The notes: generated from the letters alone by a model not told the origin. A stretch of 64,000 nt of DNA from Denitromonas ohlonensis (GCF_007625205.1 NZ_VMNI01000010.1:1-64000), one strand, 5' to 3'; positions 1 to 8,566 are shown, counted from the first letter of the stretch. A program made the numbers and translations.

Positions 1-23
1 AGCCCTGCGACGCCAACCGTCAA

Positions 24-137
24 GTCTGACGACCATAGCGTTCTGGAACCACCCCTTCCCATCCCGAACAGGACCGTGAAACGGAACAGCGCCGATGATA
101 GTGCCCATACGGGTGTGAAAGTAGGTCATCGTCAGAC
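24..137 (+). rRNA. rrf: 5S ribosomal RNA
   Basis: The sequence has the 5S core shared by betaproteobacteria: the GACGACCATAGCG 5' block, the CCCATCCCGAACAGG loop, CCGTGAAACG, GCGCCGATGATAGT and the 3' GAAAGTAGGTCATCGTC block. The terminal helix pairs GTCTGACGA with TCGTCAGAC, which sets the ends to within a base or two. The 23 bases before it would be 23S-5S spacer, so an rRNA operon lies just left of the window. Confidence 0.95.
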
Positions 138-149
138 TAACTAAAAGAA

Positions 150-180
150 AACCCCGCAATCATTCGATTGCGGGGTTTTT
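150..180 (+). terminator. Rho-independent terminator of the rRNA operon
   Basis: A 12-bp stem (AACCCCGCAATC pairing with GATTGCGGGGTT, four-base loop) is followed by a T run. It sits 13 bases after the 5S gene. The bases from here to the end of fabB (about 182-327) hold nothing I can recognise. Confidence 0.9.
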
Positions 181-327
181 TATTTGCTCACCAAAATAAT
201 TCCACAAACCAAATCCCCTTCAAATCCGTCATTCAATCGCTCAGATGCCGATGTAGCGCGCATTCGATGAACGCCGGCGCCGGAAATCGGAACGCAGCGA
301 TAAGTGGATGCTAATCATCTTTGGCTT

Positions 328-1566
328 CTATACGCGACGGAAGATCAATGAGGCGTTGGTACCGCCGAAGCCGAAACTATTCGACATGACAGTTGCAACC
401 CGTCGCTCTATGCACGATGTTACCAGGCTCATATTCTGCTCAAGAGCGGGGTCGAGTGGGGCATGTAGCGCGCTGCCGACAATAAAACTCTGATCGAGCA
501 TCAGGAGGCAGTAGATGGCTTCATGGACAGCCGCCGCGGCAATTGGATGACCGGTCATCCCCTTGGTGGAGGAAAACGCGGGCAAGGCTGGTCCAAACAC
601 TTCTTGTAGTGCCTTCACTTCGCTAAGGTCGCCGTTGGGCGTTGAGGTGGCGTGTGTGTTGATGTAGTCAACGACGGAGGTTTTGGCTTCATCTAACGCC
701 TGGCGCATGGCACGTGCCGCCCCGGCCGGATGGGGGCTGACCATGTCCATGCCGTCCGACGTGGCGCCGATTCCGATGATTTCACCGTAAATTCGGGCTC
801 CCCGTGCTGCGGCGTGGGTTAATGATTCGAGAACCAACATGCCGCCACCGCCGGCGATGACAAAGCCGTCTCGGCTAACAGCGTAGGGCCGGGAGGCTTT
901 TTCCGGGTGGTGATTAGAACTGCTGGAGAGCGCGCCCATGGCATCGAACAGGGCGGTAGAAGTCCAGCACACCTCTTCTGAGCCGCCAGCAAAGACGATG
1001 TCTTGCTTTCCCGATTGAATCAGCTGTGCCGCTTGTCCGATGCAATGGGCAGAGGTTGCGCAGGCGGAGGTGATGGAGAACGAGACGCCCTGGATGCCAA
1101 ATGCAGTCGAGAGGCATGCGGATGTGGTGCTTCCCATGACCCGCGGGACGAGATAAGGCGGGACTTTGTCCGCGCCGCGCTCCCTCAGGATATCGATGCC
1201 TGCGACGTGATGAAATCCGGATCCGATGCCCGAGCCTACGATCAGTCCCGTACGTGGATGGCGAACCGCTGAGAGCGGAAGCTGCGCATCGTCGAGGGCC
1301 TTGCTCAGTGAGTGATAAGCGTAGATGGCGGCGTCGCCCATGTAGCGGCCAATTTTTCGGGGTATTGCCGGCTCAGACGTCAGGTCGGGGATTCCCGCGA
1401 CTTGGCTCTTTAGCTTCAGCTCGGCATATTGGGGCACATGGCGAATGCCGGCGATCTGGTTTCTGAGCGCATAGGCGATCTCGTCCAGAGTGTTTCCGAT
1501 ACAGGATATTGCGCCCATCCCAGTAACAACGACACGACGATCTGAGCGGGATGTCGTGCTGGTCAT
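328..1566 (-). CDS. fabB: Beta-ketoacyl-ACP synthase I (FabB-type)
   Basis: This is a 412-residue condensing enzyme of the KAS I type, which extends acyl-ACP with malonyl-ACP. The catalytic triad is visible: Cys in ITSACATSAHC, His in NTHATSTPNGD and His in SSTKGMTGHP. The C-terminal SFGFGGTN motif is intact and the length is normal for FabB. A GTG 27 bases upstream is also open, but the ATG at 1566 begins a more typical N-terminus (RRVVVTGMGAISCIG). It lies on the same strand as the aryl polyene operon but is separated from it by a broken gene and an opposite-strand gene, and no fabA is adjacent. Its base composition is visibly less GC-rich than the pigment operon. It could serve primary fatty acid synthesis or be an extra ketosynthase for the pigment system; the sequence does not decide. 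Confidence 0.88.
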   Translation of the reverse strand: MTSTTSRSDRRVVVTGMGAISCIGNTLDEIAYALRNQIAGIRHVPQYAELKLKSQVAGIPDLTSEPAIPRKIGRYMGDAAIYAYHSLSKALDDAQLPLSAVRHPRTGLIVGSGIGSGFHHVAGIDILRERGADKVPPYLVPRVMGSTTSACLSTAFGIQGVSFSITSACATSAHCIGQAAQLIQSGKQDIVFAGGSEEVCWTSTALFDAMGALSSSSNHHPEKASRPYAVSRDGFVIAGGGGMLVLESLTHAAARGARIYGEIIGIGATSDGMDMVSPHPAGAARAMRQALDEAKTSVVDYINTHATSTPNGDLSEVKALQEVFGPALPAFSSTKGMTGHPIAAAAVHEAIYCLLMLDQSFIVGSALHAPLDPALEQNMSLVTSCIERRVATVMSNSFGFGGTNASLIFRRV

Positions 1567-1739
1567 GGTGCTTCCGAGGGGGCAGGGGAGCACGTTTCTC
1601 GATAGGTTTTACCATCATAGGCAAGGTCACTCGTGCAGGACAAGGTGTCGCCAAGGCGTGACCGGAGGCGCGCCGCCTGACGTCTGTCTTGCTGGGGATG
1701 CCGCATGTAAAAGCGTGTGAGATTCAATGCAACTCTCGC

Positions 1740-2200
1740 CTATTCTGTTAATTCTGTTCGGATAGCGCCGACAAGGCCGTCGGCCCATCGGTTGCAGTTG
1801 GGATGAATGACTTCCGTGCGGAATTTTACTTCGCCAGCGCTGAAGCTCGTAGCGTAAGGGGTGGGTTCCTTGATTGCATCGTTCATGTTGGTGCTGCCGA
1901 AATAGCTAATGTCGAAGGTGCTGTGGAGTAACGGATCGACGTCCGAATGGTGTGTTTGTTGCGGACAACGAGCGTCGCAATGGGCGCATTTTCATCCGCC
2001 GTGGTAGCAACACTCCAGTTTTTCTTCTGACATGCCCGGACGATTGCGGCCTGGACCTGATCGAGCGTGCGGTGTTGCCCGCTGCTTGGTGACCATGTCA
2101 CTCCGGTGTGGTTGATGATGGGGGCCGACGTCCTCGCGGCAACTGGGCTGGCGAGTAACATGAAAAATGCCGCGGTCGTCAGTGCTTTTATCAGGCTCAT
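1740..2200 (-). pseudogene. Frameshifted small exported protein
   Basis: The reading frame from the ATG at 2200 encodes a signal peptide (MSLIKALTTAAFFMLLASPVAA) and then a small domain containing LDQVQAAIVRACQKKNWSV and VVRNKHTIR. After RYST, near position 1922, this frame loses family-like sequence and stops at 1883. The neighbouring frame continues at once as STFDISYFGSTNMN and later IHPNCNRWADGL, ending in TAG at 1740. I recall small exported proteins of unknown function with this RNKHT...IRY...IHPNxNRW pattern. The joined product would be about 150 residues, so one base appears to be missing. It may be a true pseudogene or a sequencing error. It sits just beyond the 3' end of the pigment operon region, divergent from the small gene at 2321. 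Confidence 0.7.
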
Positions 2201-2320
2201 GATGAAAGGGTTCCAGGCGAGGGCGTTTGTGGAACGACAATTATCGTTTGCCAGGATGGGTTGCTGCAGTAAACTGGCCCGATGTCATGCATTTTGTTTA
2301 TTTCGAAGGGGAGATGCTCT

Positions 2321-2764
2321 GTGTCAATTTGTCGAAGTGTTGTCTTGGTTGCGCTGGCGGCGTTTGTTTCCTTGCCGGCTTTTGCACGTGATACTCGTCA
2401 TAATTTTCCGATTGCCGATGCGATGTCAGCATCAGGCGCTCGGGAAAAGCTGGATCCCGAGATCAAGTTTTTTTTCGGCACCCAAAAACCCCCGAAAGTC
2501 GTCAAACGCATTGGTGAATGGGGGACCAATAAAAAAACCAACGCTTTTGGTAAAGATGACAAGGTGGCCTGTGAGTGGGCATTTCTTAGCGCGATGCTTG
2601 AGTTGCAGGAGCGGGTTAAAAAAGAGGGTGGTAACGCGGTCATCAATATCAAGAGCAATTATCGCGGCAAAGAGACGTCGAGCAACGAGACCTACGAGTG
2701 CGGTGCTGGCGCCATCATGGCAGGCGTGGCGCTGAAGGGCACGGTTGTGCGACTCTCCCGTTAA
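2321..2764 (+). CDS. Small conserved exported protein (family often misnamed excinuclease ATPase subunit)
   Basis: A 147-residue protein with an N-terminal signal peptide (SVVLVALAAFVSLPAFA) and mature sequence starting RDTRHNFPIADAM. It contains TNKKTNAFGKDDKVACEWAFLSAMLELQE and then GGNAVINIKSNYRG and CGAGAIMAGVALKG. I recognise this as a widespread small periplasmic family. Databases sometimes call it an excinuclease subunit, but it has no ATPase or UvrA motif. I chose the GTG at 2321 because AAGGGGAG lies 7 bases upstream and translation then begins directly at the signal peptide; an ATG at 2282 is in frame but has no good ribosome site. Function unknown. The two cysteines flanking the core could form a disulfide. 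Confidence 0.8.
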   Translation: MSICRSVVLVALAAFVSLPAFARDTRHNFPIADAMSASGAREKLDPEIKFFFGTQKPPKVVKRIGEWGTNKKTNAFGKDDKVACEWAFLSAMLELQERVKKEGGNAVINIKSNYRGKETSSNETYECGAGAIMAGVALKGTVVRLSR

Positions 2765-2776
2765 GCGTGTTCGACG

Positions 2777-2796
2777 CGACGGCGGCTGGGCCGTCG
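2777..2796. terminator. Hairpin between convergent genes, possible weak terminator
   Basis: A perfect 7-bp GC stem (CGACGGC with GCCGTCG, six-base loop) lies in the 101-base gap between the convergent ends of the 2321 gene and the methyltransferase gene. There is no clear T run on either side, so its role as a terminator is uncertain. Confidence 0.35.
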
Positions 2797-2865
2797 TCGC
2801 GCTGTTGCATTTTGGGCCGCGCAACGACTCACCGCGAGGTGGCTCGGTGTGATTGGCACTGATGG

Positions 2866-3576
2866 CTAATCGCGCGGTTTGGTGGCCACGAGATTGACCA
2901 GGGTTTCTTCCCGCTCTTTCGGCACCCCGAACCCGAACCACTCGAAGGCACCCAAGTCTGAGCGACTCCACCACAAATAAGGCTCCGATACGTTCCTGGC
3001 ATCAAATTCAAAGCCAACGGCGCGGATCATCGCCTTGTATTCATCGGCGGTGCGTTGCACATGCATGGGGTGGCGAAACAGTAGCTTGATCACCCAGGAA
3101 TGAATATAGGCGCGCGTCGACTCCGCAAACAGCAAGCGACCGCCGGGTTTGAGAATCCGGTAGAACTCGCGCATGGCGTCTTCCTGGCGCAGCAGGTGAT
3201 GGAAGGTCTGGTGGCAAAACACCATATCGACGCTCGAATCGGGCAAATCAATGTTCGCGCAGTCGTTCTGCTGGAGCTCGGCGTCGATGCCTTGCTTGGT
3301 CAGGGTGGCGCGCGCGATGCTCAGGCTCTCCGCGTCAAACTCAACACCGATCAGGCGTGAGGGCGCAAAGGCGGCGTTCAGCAGGCTCAGGGAGTTGCCC
3401 TGCCCACAACCCACGTCGGCGATGATCGGTGCTGATGGAAACGGGGTATCCGTCAGGCGGCGAAGATCGTCGATGGCAATCTTGAGGACGTGGTTTCGCC
3501 AGATATTGGTGCCGAGAAACCAGAAGCCGAAGCGGGTCTCCGGTACGTAAGCATTGGATGTCATGGATTGTGGCAT
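2866..3576 (-). CDS. SAM-dependent methyltransferase, aryl polyene cluster (ApeA-like)
   Basis: A 236-residue class I methyltransferase. The SAM motif I is ADVGCGQGNSL near residue 57, followed by a GVEFDAESL motif II and the VFCHQTFHHL and LKPGGRLLFAE motifs. The preceding gene in the operon, the MipA-like protein, stops only 9 bases upstream of the ATG chosen here; a second in-frame ATG at 3564 is equally possible. It is the last gene of the minus-strand aryl polyene operon, so methylation of the pigment head group is the likely job. Whether it methylates carbon or oxygen cannot be read from the sequence. In the E. coli cluster the methyltransferase is the first gene, whereas here it is last. 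Confidence 0.75.
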   Translation of the reverse strand: MPQSMTSNAYVPETRFGFWFLGTNIWRNHVLKIAIDDLRRLTDTPFPSAPIIADVGCGQGNSLSLLNAAFAPSRLIGVEFDAESLSIARATLTKQGIDAELQQNDCANIDLPDSSVDMVFCHQTFHHLLRQEDAMREFYRILKPGGRLLFAESTRAYIHSWVIKLLFRHPMHVQRTADEYKAMIRAVGFEFDARNVSEPYLWWSRSDLGAFEWFGFGVPKEREETLVNLVATKPRD

Positions 3577-3584
3577 GTGTGCAG

Positions 3585-4418
3585 TTAGCGGGAGGTGGGG
3601 ACGCGCTGGGCAGACTCGAGGAATATCCACGAGATGCCGACGCCGCCGGTCCACGAGGTTTGCTGGCGAACCAGCGGGCTGTCTTCAAAGCTGGCGCCAC
3701 CGAGATGGTCGGCGCGCAGGAAGCCACCGACCCAGAGTTTTTTGAAGCGCTTGGCCAGCGTCAGGGTGAGCTGCCATCCGCCGTAGCCTGATTTTGCATT
3801 CCACGCCGGACGGTCTGCCGTTGCGTAGCGGTCGTCGACTTTGTAGTAATAGGCGAAGTAGTCCTTGTCGCCAAAGATCGGTCCGGTCGATACGCTGGCA
3901 TGCCAGCCCGGCCACGGGTGGTTGTCGCGATCGATCGCCAGCGTCGGGGTGAACACCGTGCCGACATCGCGGACACCGGGGATGTCGACCGCCAGCACCT
4001 TGCGCAGCGGCAGGCGCAGCGTGATGTCCCCCCAGGATTGACGGTGTTTGTAGCTCCACTGCGGCCCGATCTCGACGGTCGGGTCGAGGTCGGGCATGTC
4101 GCGGCGCGCGCGGTTGTCGTCGCTCTTCACCGGCACGGACGCAGCGAGGCTGATGTCCCATTCCGTATGGGCGTCCTGGTAGAACACGCCGCGCACCTTG
4201 TCGCGATCAATCTTCAGGAACTCGCCGCGGTACACCAGGTACGGGATTGGCAAGGCATAGCTCTGGCGTTGATCCGAGCCGCGATAGTCCGGTATCGACA
4301 GCAGCCCGACGCCGGCGCCGAACTCCCAGAGCGGTTCGTCGGCCGCGGCAGCGCTTGCCGACAACAGCAGTGCGAGCGGCAGTGTGGCCGCGCGAATTAG
4401 GCGAAATGGATCAGACAT
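3585..4418 (-). CDS. MipA/OmpV family outer-membrane protein
   Basis: A 277-residue protein with a signal peptide (LPLALLLSASAAAA, about residues 12-25) and the hallmark GAGVGLLSIPDYRGSDQ just after it. Alternating hydrophobic and polar segments and an aromatic near-terminal strand (WTGGVGISWIFLES) fit a small beta-barrel of the MipA/OmpV family (MltA-interacting protein). Its start overlaps the apeR stop by 8 bases, so it is almost certainly translated from the pigment operon message. MipA-like proteins are not part of the core E. coli aryl polyene cluster as I know it. A role in placing the pigment in the outer membrane or in coordinating it with envelope growth is inference. Confidence 0.82.
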   Translation of the reverse strand: MSDPFRLIRAATLPLALLLSASAAAADEPLWEFGAGVGLLSIPDYRGSDQRQSYALPIPYLVYRGEFLKIDRDKVRGVFYQDAHTEWDISLAASVPVKSDDNRARRDMPDLDPTVEIGPQWSYKHRQSWGDITLRLPLRKVLAVDIPGVRDVGTVFTPTLAIDRDNHPWPGWHASVSTGPIFGDKDYFAYYYKVDDRYATADRPAWNAKSGYGGWQLTLTLAKRFKKLWVGGFLRADHLGGASFEDSPLVRQQTSWTGGVGISWIFLESAQRVPTSR

Positions 4419-5640
4419 GATGGCGCTTGAAAATCAGTGAGGTATTGATGCCGCCGAATGCGAAGTTGTTGCTCATGAAGGTCGTGACGTTCAGCGGCCG
4501 CGCGCTACCCATGATGTAGTCCAGGGCGGCGCAGCGCGGGTCGGGGGTATCGAGATTCAAGCTCGGCGCGAAGCGTCCGGCGTGCATCATCTCGATGCCC
4601 AGCCAGGCTTCGATGGCACCGCAAGCGCCCAGCGTGTGGCCGAAGTGGCCTTTCAGGCTGCTGATCGGTGTCGACGCACCAAACACCTCAGCGACTGCGG
4701 TCGATTCGGCGATATCGCCGACCTCGGTGGCCGTGCCGTGCGCGCTGATGTAATCGATGGCCGATGGCGGCAGGTCGGCGTCGGCCAAGGCGCGTCGCAT
4801 GACGGTGGCCATGGTGTCGGCCGAGGGCTGGGTAATGTGCTTGCCGTCGGCGTTGCAGTCGAAGCCGACGATCTCGGCGAGGATGGTCGCGCCGCGCGCG
4901 ATGGCGTGTTCGTAGGATTCGAGCACCAAGGTGGCCGCACCTTCGCCAACCACCAGACCGTCGCGGCGGGTGTCGAAGGGGCGGGGCGTCAGCGTTGGCG
5001 TGTCGTTCATCTGGCTGGTGGCAAACAGCGTGTCGAACACCGCCGCCGCCGGGCTCGACAACTCCTCGGCGCCGCCAGCGATCATCAGCGCCTGCTTGCC
5101 ATAGCGGATCGCCTCATAGGCGTAGCCGATGCCCTGGCTGCCCGAGGTGCAGGCGCTGCTGGTCGGGATCACCCGGCCTTTCAAGCCAAAAAACAGACCG
5201 ATGTTGACCGCCGTGGTGTGGGCCATCATCTGGATGTAGCTGGTGGCGGTCACGCCGCTCATCTGGCCGGTTTCGAGCATCTGGCCGAACACCCGCACCG
5301 GCTCGACGCTGCCGCCGGAGGAGCCGTAGGCGATGCCCATACGGCCGTCGCTAATCTGCGCGTCGCCGAGCAGGCCGGCATGCGCCAGGGCGCGCTCGGT
5401 GGCGCACACCGACATCAGCGAGACGCGGCCCATCGAACGCAGCATCTTGCGCGGGTAGTGGCTCGGCACCTGAAAGTGATCGACCGGCGCGCCGAGGCGG
5501 GTTTGCAGGTCGGTGATGGCGTCCCATTCGGGCATGCGGCGCACGCCGTTGCGACCGGCGTTCATGGCCGCTTCGATAGCCTCCCAGGTGTCGCCCAGCG
5601 AGGTGATGCCGGCCATGCCGGTGACGACGACACGGTGCAT
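4411..5640 (-). CDS. apeR: Beta-ketoacyl-ACP synthase, aryl polyene biosynthesis (ApeR)
   Basis: A 409-residue ketosynthase starting MHRVVVTGMAG. The catalytic residues are visible: Cys in TSSACTSGSQG, His in SAHGTATEVGD and His in SLKGHFGHTLG, with the NNFAFGGIN C-terminal motif. The ATG overlaps the ketoreductase stop by one base. By position directly after the ketoreductase it corresponds to ApeR of the E. coli/Xenorhabdus cluster, where several ketosynthases share chain initiation and extension. The longer upstream extension of the open frame is rejected because it is the shadow of the ketoreductase gene. Confidence 0.88.
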   Translation of the reverse strand: MHRVVVTGMAGITSLGDTWEAIEAAMNAGRNGVRRMPEWDAITDLQTRLGAPVDHFQVPSHYPRKMLRSMGRVSLMSVCATERALAHAGLLGDAQISDGRMGIAYGSSGGSVEPVRVFGQMLETGQMSGVTATSYIQMMAHTTAVNIGLFFGLKGRVIPTSSACTSGSQGIGYAYEAIRYGKQALMIAGGAEELSSPAAAVFDTLFATSQMNDTPTLTPRPFDTRRDGLVVGEGAATLVLESYEHAIARGATILAEIVGFDCNADGKHITQPSADTMATVMRRALADADLPPSAIDYISAHGTATEVGDIAESTAVAEVFGASTPISSLKGHFGHTLGACGAIEAWLGIEMMHAGRFAPSLNLDTPDPRCAALDYIMGSARPLNVTTFMSNNFAFGGINTSLIFKRHHV

Positions 5641-6377
5641 CAGATGATGCCTCCATTCACGCCGATGACCTGACGCGTCACGTAGGATGCGGCGTCGGAC
5701 ATCAAGAAACCGACCACCGCGGCCACCTCGTCGGGCGTGCCGACGCGGTTCATCGGCACCATCTTGAGCGCTTCGTCCATGGGCAACTCGCGCGTCATGT
5801 CCGAGTCGATCAGGCCCGGGGCGACGCAATTGACGGTGATCCGTCGGCTCGCCAGTTCGACGGCGAGCGCTTTGGTGGCGCCGATCAGCCCGGCCTTGGC
5901 GGCGCTGTAATTGACTTGGCCGCGATTGCCCATCACGCCGGACACGGACGCCATGGTGACAATGCGGCCGCCTTTTTTCTTGCGCACCATCGGCATGACC
6001 AGCGGATGCACGATGTTGAAAAATCCGTTGAGCCCGGTGTCGATGACCTCGTCCCAGTCGCTGTCGCTGAGTGCGGGGAAGGCATTGTCGCGGGTGATGC
6101 CGGCATTGACCACCACGCCGTAGTAGGCGCCCCTGGCCTCGACATCCGCCTCCAGCGCGGTGCGCGCCGCATCCCGGTCGGTGACATCGAACACCAGCAG
6201 GTCGGCGCTGCCGCCGGTGTCGCGAATGGCGGCAATCACCGCTTCTGCTGCGGCAATGCCCTGACGACAGTGCACCGTGATGGCAAAGCCCTGCGCCGCC
6301 AGTTGCAGTGCGATGGCGCGGCCAAGGCCGCGGCTGGAGCCGGTGACGAGGACGCGGCGAGGCGGGGTGTCAGTCAT
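5640..6377 (-). CDS. apeQ: 3-oxoacyl-ACP reductase, aryl polyene biosynthesis (ApeQ)
   Basis: A 245-residue short-chain dehydrogenase of the FabG type that reduces the beta-keto group in each elongation round. The NADPH-binding TGSSRGLGRAIA lies at residues 11-22, then NAG, the catalytic Ser in MASVSGVMGNRG and the YSAAKAG Tyr/Lys pair. The ATG at 6377 overlaps the dehydratase stop by 8 bases. The in-frame extension further upstream has no family similarity. Place and length match ApeQ. Confidence 0.9.
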   Translation of the reverse strand: MTDTPPRRVLVTGSSRGLGRAIALQLAAQGFAITVHCRQGIAAAEAVIAAIRDTGGSADLLVFDVTDRDAARTALEADVEARGAYYGVVVNAGITRDNAFPALSDSDWDEVIDTGLNGFFNIVHPLVMPMVRKKKGGRIVTMASVSGVMGNRGQVNYSAAKAGLIGATKALAVELASRRITVNCVAPGLIDSDMTRELPMDEALKMVPMNRVGTPDEVAAVVGFLMSDAASYVTRQVIGVNGGII

Positions 6378-6804
6378 GGTCGGGAGTCTCGTAAACCTTG
6401 AGCGTGGCGTCGGCGATCTGCATGCCGTTGTGATGCAGCGTGCAATCGAAAGCACCGAGGCCAGAATCGTCGCGAAACACAAGATTTGCCTTGATGTCGA
6501 TGCGGGTATGGGCCGGAAAGCGCGCTTGGTCGCAGCGGTAGGCGCGGGTGCCAAGCAGGTAGCCAATCTTTGGTGGTCGGCCGTTACGTCGGCCTTCCAT
6601 GCCGACAAAGGCGGCGATCGCCTGCGCCATCAGTTCGATGCCGACCCACGCGGGCATGCCGCCTTCGGCATCCGAATACCACTGGCCGGGCAGGATGTCG
6701 GCGTAGGCGGCGACATGGTCGGTGGTGCACTCAGTGACCCCGGAGATCAGCAGGTTGGGTGCGCGGTGCGGGAGCAGCGCCTCGGGCGGCGGGAACGGAC
6801 TCAT
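6370..6804 (-). CDS. apeP: 3-hydroxyacyl-ACP dehydratase, aryl polyene biosynthesis (ApeP)
   Basis: A 144-residue single hotdog-fold protein. Visible features are the N-terminal LLPHRAPNLLISGV, WYSDAEGGMPAWVGIELMAQAIAAF (the central helix of the hotdog fold) and GYLLGTRAYR. This is the pattern of ApeP-type dehydratases, which are reported to work with ApeI as an unlike dehydratase pair. The ATG at 6804 forms an ATGA overlap with the apeO stop. A start 24 bases earlier is open but would lie inside apeO. Confidence 0.85.
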   Translation of the reverse strand: MSPFPPPEALLPHRAPNLLISGVTECTTDHVAAYADILPGQWYSDAEGGMPAWVGIELMAQAIAAFVGMEGRRNGRPPKIGYLLGTRAYRCDQARFPAHTRIDIKANLVFRDDSGLGAFDCTLHHNGMQIADATLKVYETPDHD

Positions 6805-8003
6805 GGCGCGTCTCCGATGGCCAGACAACAGTTGCTTCCGCCGAAGGCGAAGGAGCTCGATAACATGATTCGATGCGTGTGACGGTCGATAGTGTCGCCG
6901 ATGCGCACCAGATTCAGTTCGGGTAGCGCCGGGTCGGCGCAGCCGTCCCAGACATGCGCCGGCAGGCGGCGGTCGACATTATGGTGCGAAAGCGCCAGCC
7001 AGCAAAAGGCCAGTTCGGTGGCGCCCGCCGCGCCCAAGGTGTGACCCGTCAGGGGTTTGGTCGAGCTGCAGGGCACACCCTTGGGGAATAGGCGCGCCAC
7101 GGCGCGGCTCTCCATTTCATCATTCTTGGGCGTGGCCGTGCCATGCAGATTCAGGTAGCTGACGTCTTCGGAGTCAGCACCGGCCGCGGCGAGCGCCTGC
7201 CGAATAGCGGCTTCCGCGCCCTTGCCGTTCGGCTCGGGGGAGGAGATATGGTGTGCATCGCTTGACTCGCCCGCGCCGAGCAGGGCGATGGCGGCGGGGT
7301 CGCGGCAGACCAGAAACAGCGCAGCGCCTTCGCCAATATTGATGCCGCGGCGATTGGCGCTCATCGGATTGCACAGTTCGGCGCTGGTCGCTTCAAGCGC
7401 GCTGAAGCCGTTGATCGTCAGTCGGCACAAGGTATCGACACCGCCGGCGATGACCGCATCGCAGAGACCCGTGCAAATCAGGTGCTGGGCCGAGATCATG
7501 GCTTTGGCGCTGGAGGTGCAGGCGGTGGATACGGTGTAGGCCGGGCCGGTCAGTGCCAGCGCGTCAGCCAGAAACCGGGCGCAGTCGCCAAGCTCCTGCC
7601 GGCCGTATTGAAAGCCCGGCGGCAGCGTGCCGTGCTGCGCGTGGTGCGCGACGGCGGCTTCGCCTTCGAGAATGCCGGAGGTGCTGGTGCCCAGCACCAC
7701 GCCGACCCGATGGGCTCCAACGCGCGCGATGGTGGCGCGCACTTCATCTTCAATCTGCCTCAGCGCGGCGAGCAGCAGCCGGTTATTGCGGCTGTCGTAG
7801 TGCGCCAGTTCAGCGGGCAGGGCAGGGAGATCAGGGATGCGTGCGCGCCCGACGCGCGCCGCGCGCTGCGGTAGCCAGCCGTCTTCGCGCACCATGCCGG
7901 TGGTGTCGCCGCGAAACAGGGCGTGGCTGACGCTGGCCGTGTCATGACCAAGGGCGTTGACCAGGCCCAGCGCCGGCAGTGTGATGAGGGGGGCCATGTT
8001 CAT
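6801..8003 (-). CDS. apeO: Beta-ketoacyl-ACP synthase, aryl polyene biosynthesis (ApeO)
   Basis: A 400-residue ketosynthase. The active Cys is in VSTACTSSAKAM, the two His are in NLHGTATPKND and STKPLTGHTLG, and SSSFAFGGSN closes the protein. It is joined to apeN by an ATGA overlap and to apeP by another. In the characterised system ApeO is the catalytic partner of the non-catalytic chain-length factor ApeC, which is also present here, at the 5' end of the operon. Confidence 0.87.
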   Translation of the reverse strand: MNMAPLITLPALGLVNALGHDTASVSHALFRGDTTGMVREDGWLPQRAARVGRARIPDLPALPAELAHYDSRNNRLLLAALRQIEDEVRATIARVGAHRVGVVLGTSTSGILEGEAAVAHHAQHGTLPPGFQYGRQELGDCARFLADALALTGPAYTVSTACTSSAKAMISAQHLICTGLCDAVIAGGVDTLCRLTINGFSALEATSAELCNPMSANRRGINIGEGAALFLVCRDPAAIALLGAGESSDAHHISSPEPNGKGAEAAIRQALAAAGADSEDVSYLNLHGTATPKNDEMESRAVARLFPKGVPCSSTKPLTGHTLGAAGATELAFCWLALSHHNVDRRLPAHVWDGCADPALPELNLVRIGDTIDRHTHRIMLSSSFAFGGSNCCLAIGDAP

Positions 8004-8566
8004 TCCTCCAGGCGCGTTACCCGGATGCGGGCGTCCATCGGCGCGAACACCGCGTCGATGGTGCCGCGTGTCGGGTCGGTATCGGATTGCCGGGTCGTCA
8101 GCACCGGTGGCGCGTCGCCCTGGCGGATCGTGCGGCCGTGTGCGGTGGTGGACAGCTCGGCGTCTTGCCCCAGCCCTTCGCGGACCGCGTCGACGGGCCA
8201 GCTCATGAGTTGAATCAGCGCGGGCAGTTGCAGACCGAGCGCTTCGGCGGCGGGCGGGCCGTCCCAGGTGAGTGTGCCGTGGTCAGCGGTGATGCGGAAC
8301 ACCTTCTGGCCGAGCGGCGTGAGGGCGACGATCTGCATGTGTGCGGCGTGTGCGTCGATGGCGAACACCAGGCGTTCGCCGTCGGGGCGGTCGGGGAGGG
8401 TGAATTCCACCAGCTGGTTGACGGCCAGCGCTTGTCCCGCGGGGAGGGCTTGCAGGCAATAGCGCAGCGACGGCGCCAGGGCGGTGCAGCCCGCCTCGTG
8501 TGGCGCGCTGGCGCAGCCGGCGAGGGCCAGCGCGCTCAGCAGGATCAGGCGGGTGAGCGCTTTCAT
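8000..8566 (-). CDS. apeN: DUF3261-type lipoprotein of the aryl polyene cluster (ApeN)
   Basis: A 188-residue lipoprotein. The N-terminus MKALTRLILLSALALAGCAS contains a lipobox (LAGC) with the acylated Cys at residue 17. The body has LRYCLQALPAGQALAVNQLVEF and an alternating beta pattern as in DUF3261 proteins that sit between the MMPL exporter and the ketosynthase in aryl polyene clusters. It probably acts at the inner face of the outer membrane with ApeL and ApeM in moving the pigment lipid. Both ends overlap neighbours by 4 bases. Confidence 0.8.
   Translation of the reverse strand: MKALTRLILLSALALAGCASAPHEAGCTALAPSLRYCLQALPAGQALAVNQLVEFTLPDRPDGERLVFAIDAHAAHMQIVALTPLGQKVFRITADHGTLTWDGPPAAEALGLQLPALIQLMSWPVDAVREGLGQDAELSTTAHGRTIRQGDAPPVLTTRQSDTDPTRGTIDAVFAPMDARIRVTRLEE

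Noticed and set aside
2321-2764. Annotation of the small exported protein as an excinuclease subunit
   Set aside because: The name circulates for this family, but there is no Walker motif, zinc finger or any UvrA feature; it is a small periplasmic protein.
4582-5673. 363-codon plus-strand frame across apeR
   Set aside because: Shadow of the ketosynthase gene on the opposite strand; the protein shows no family features.
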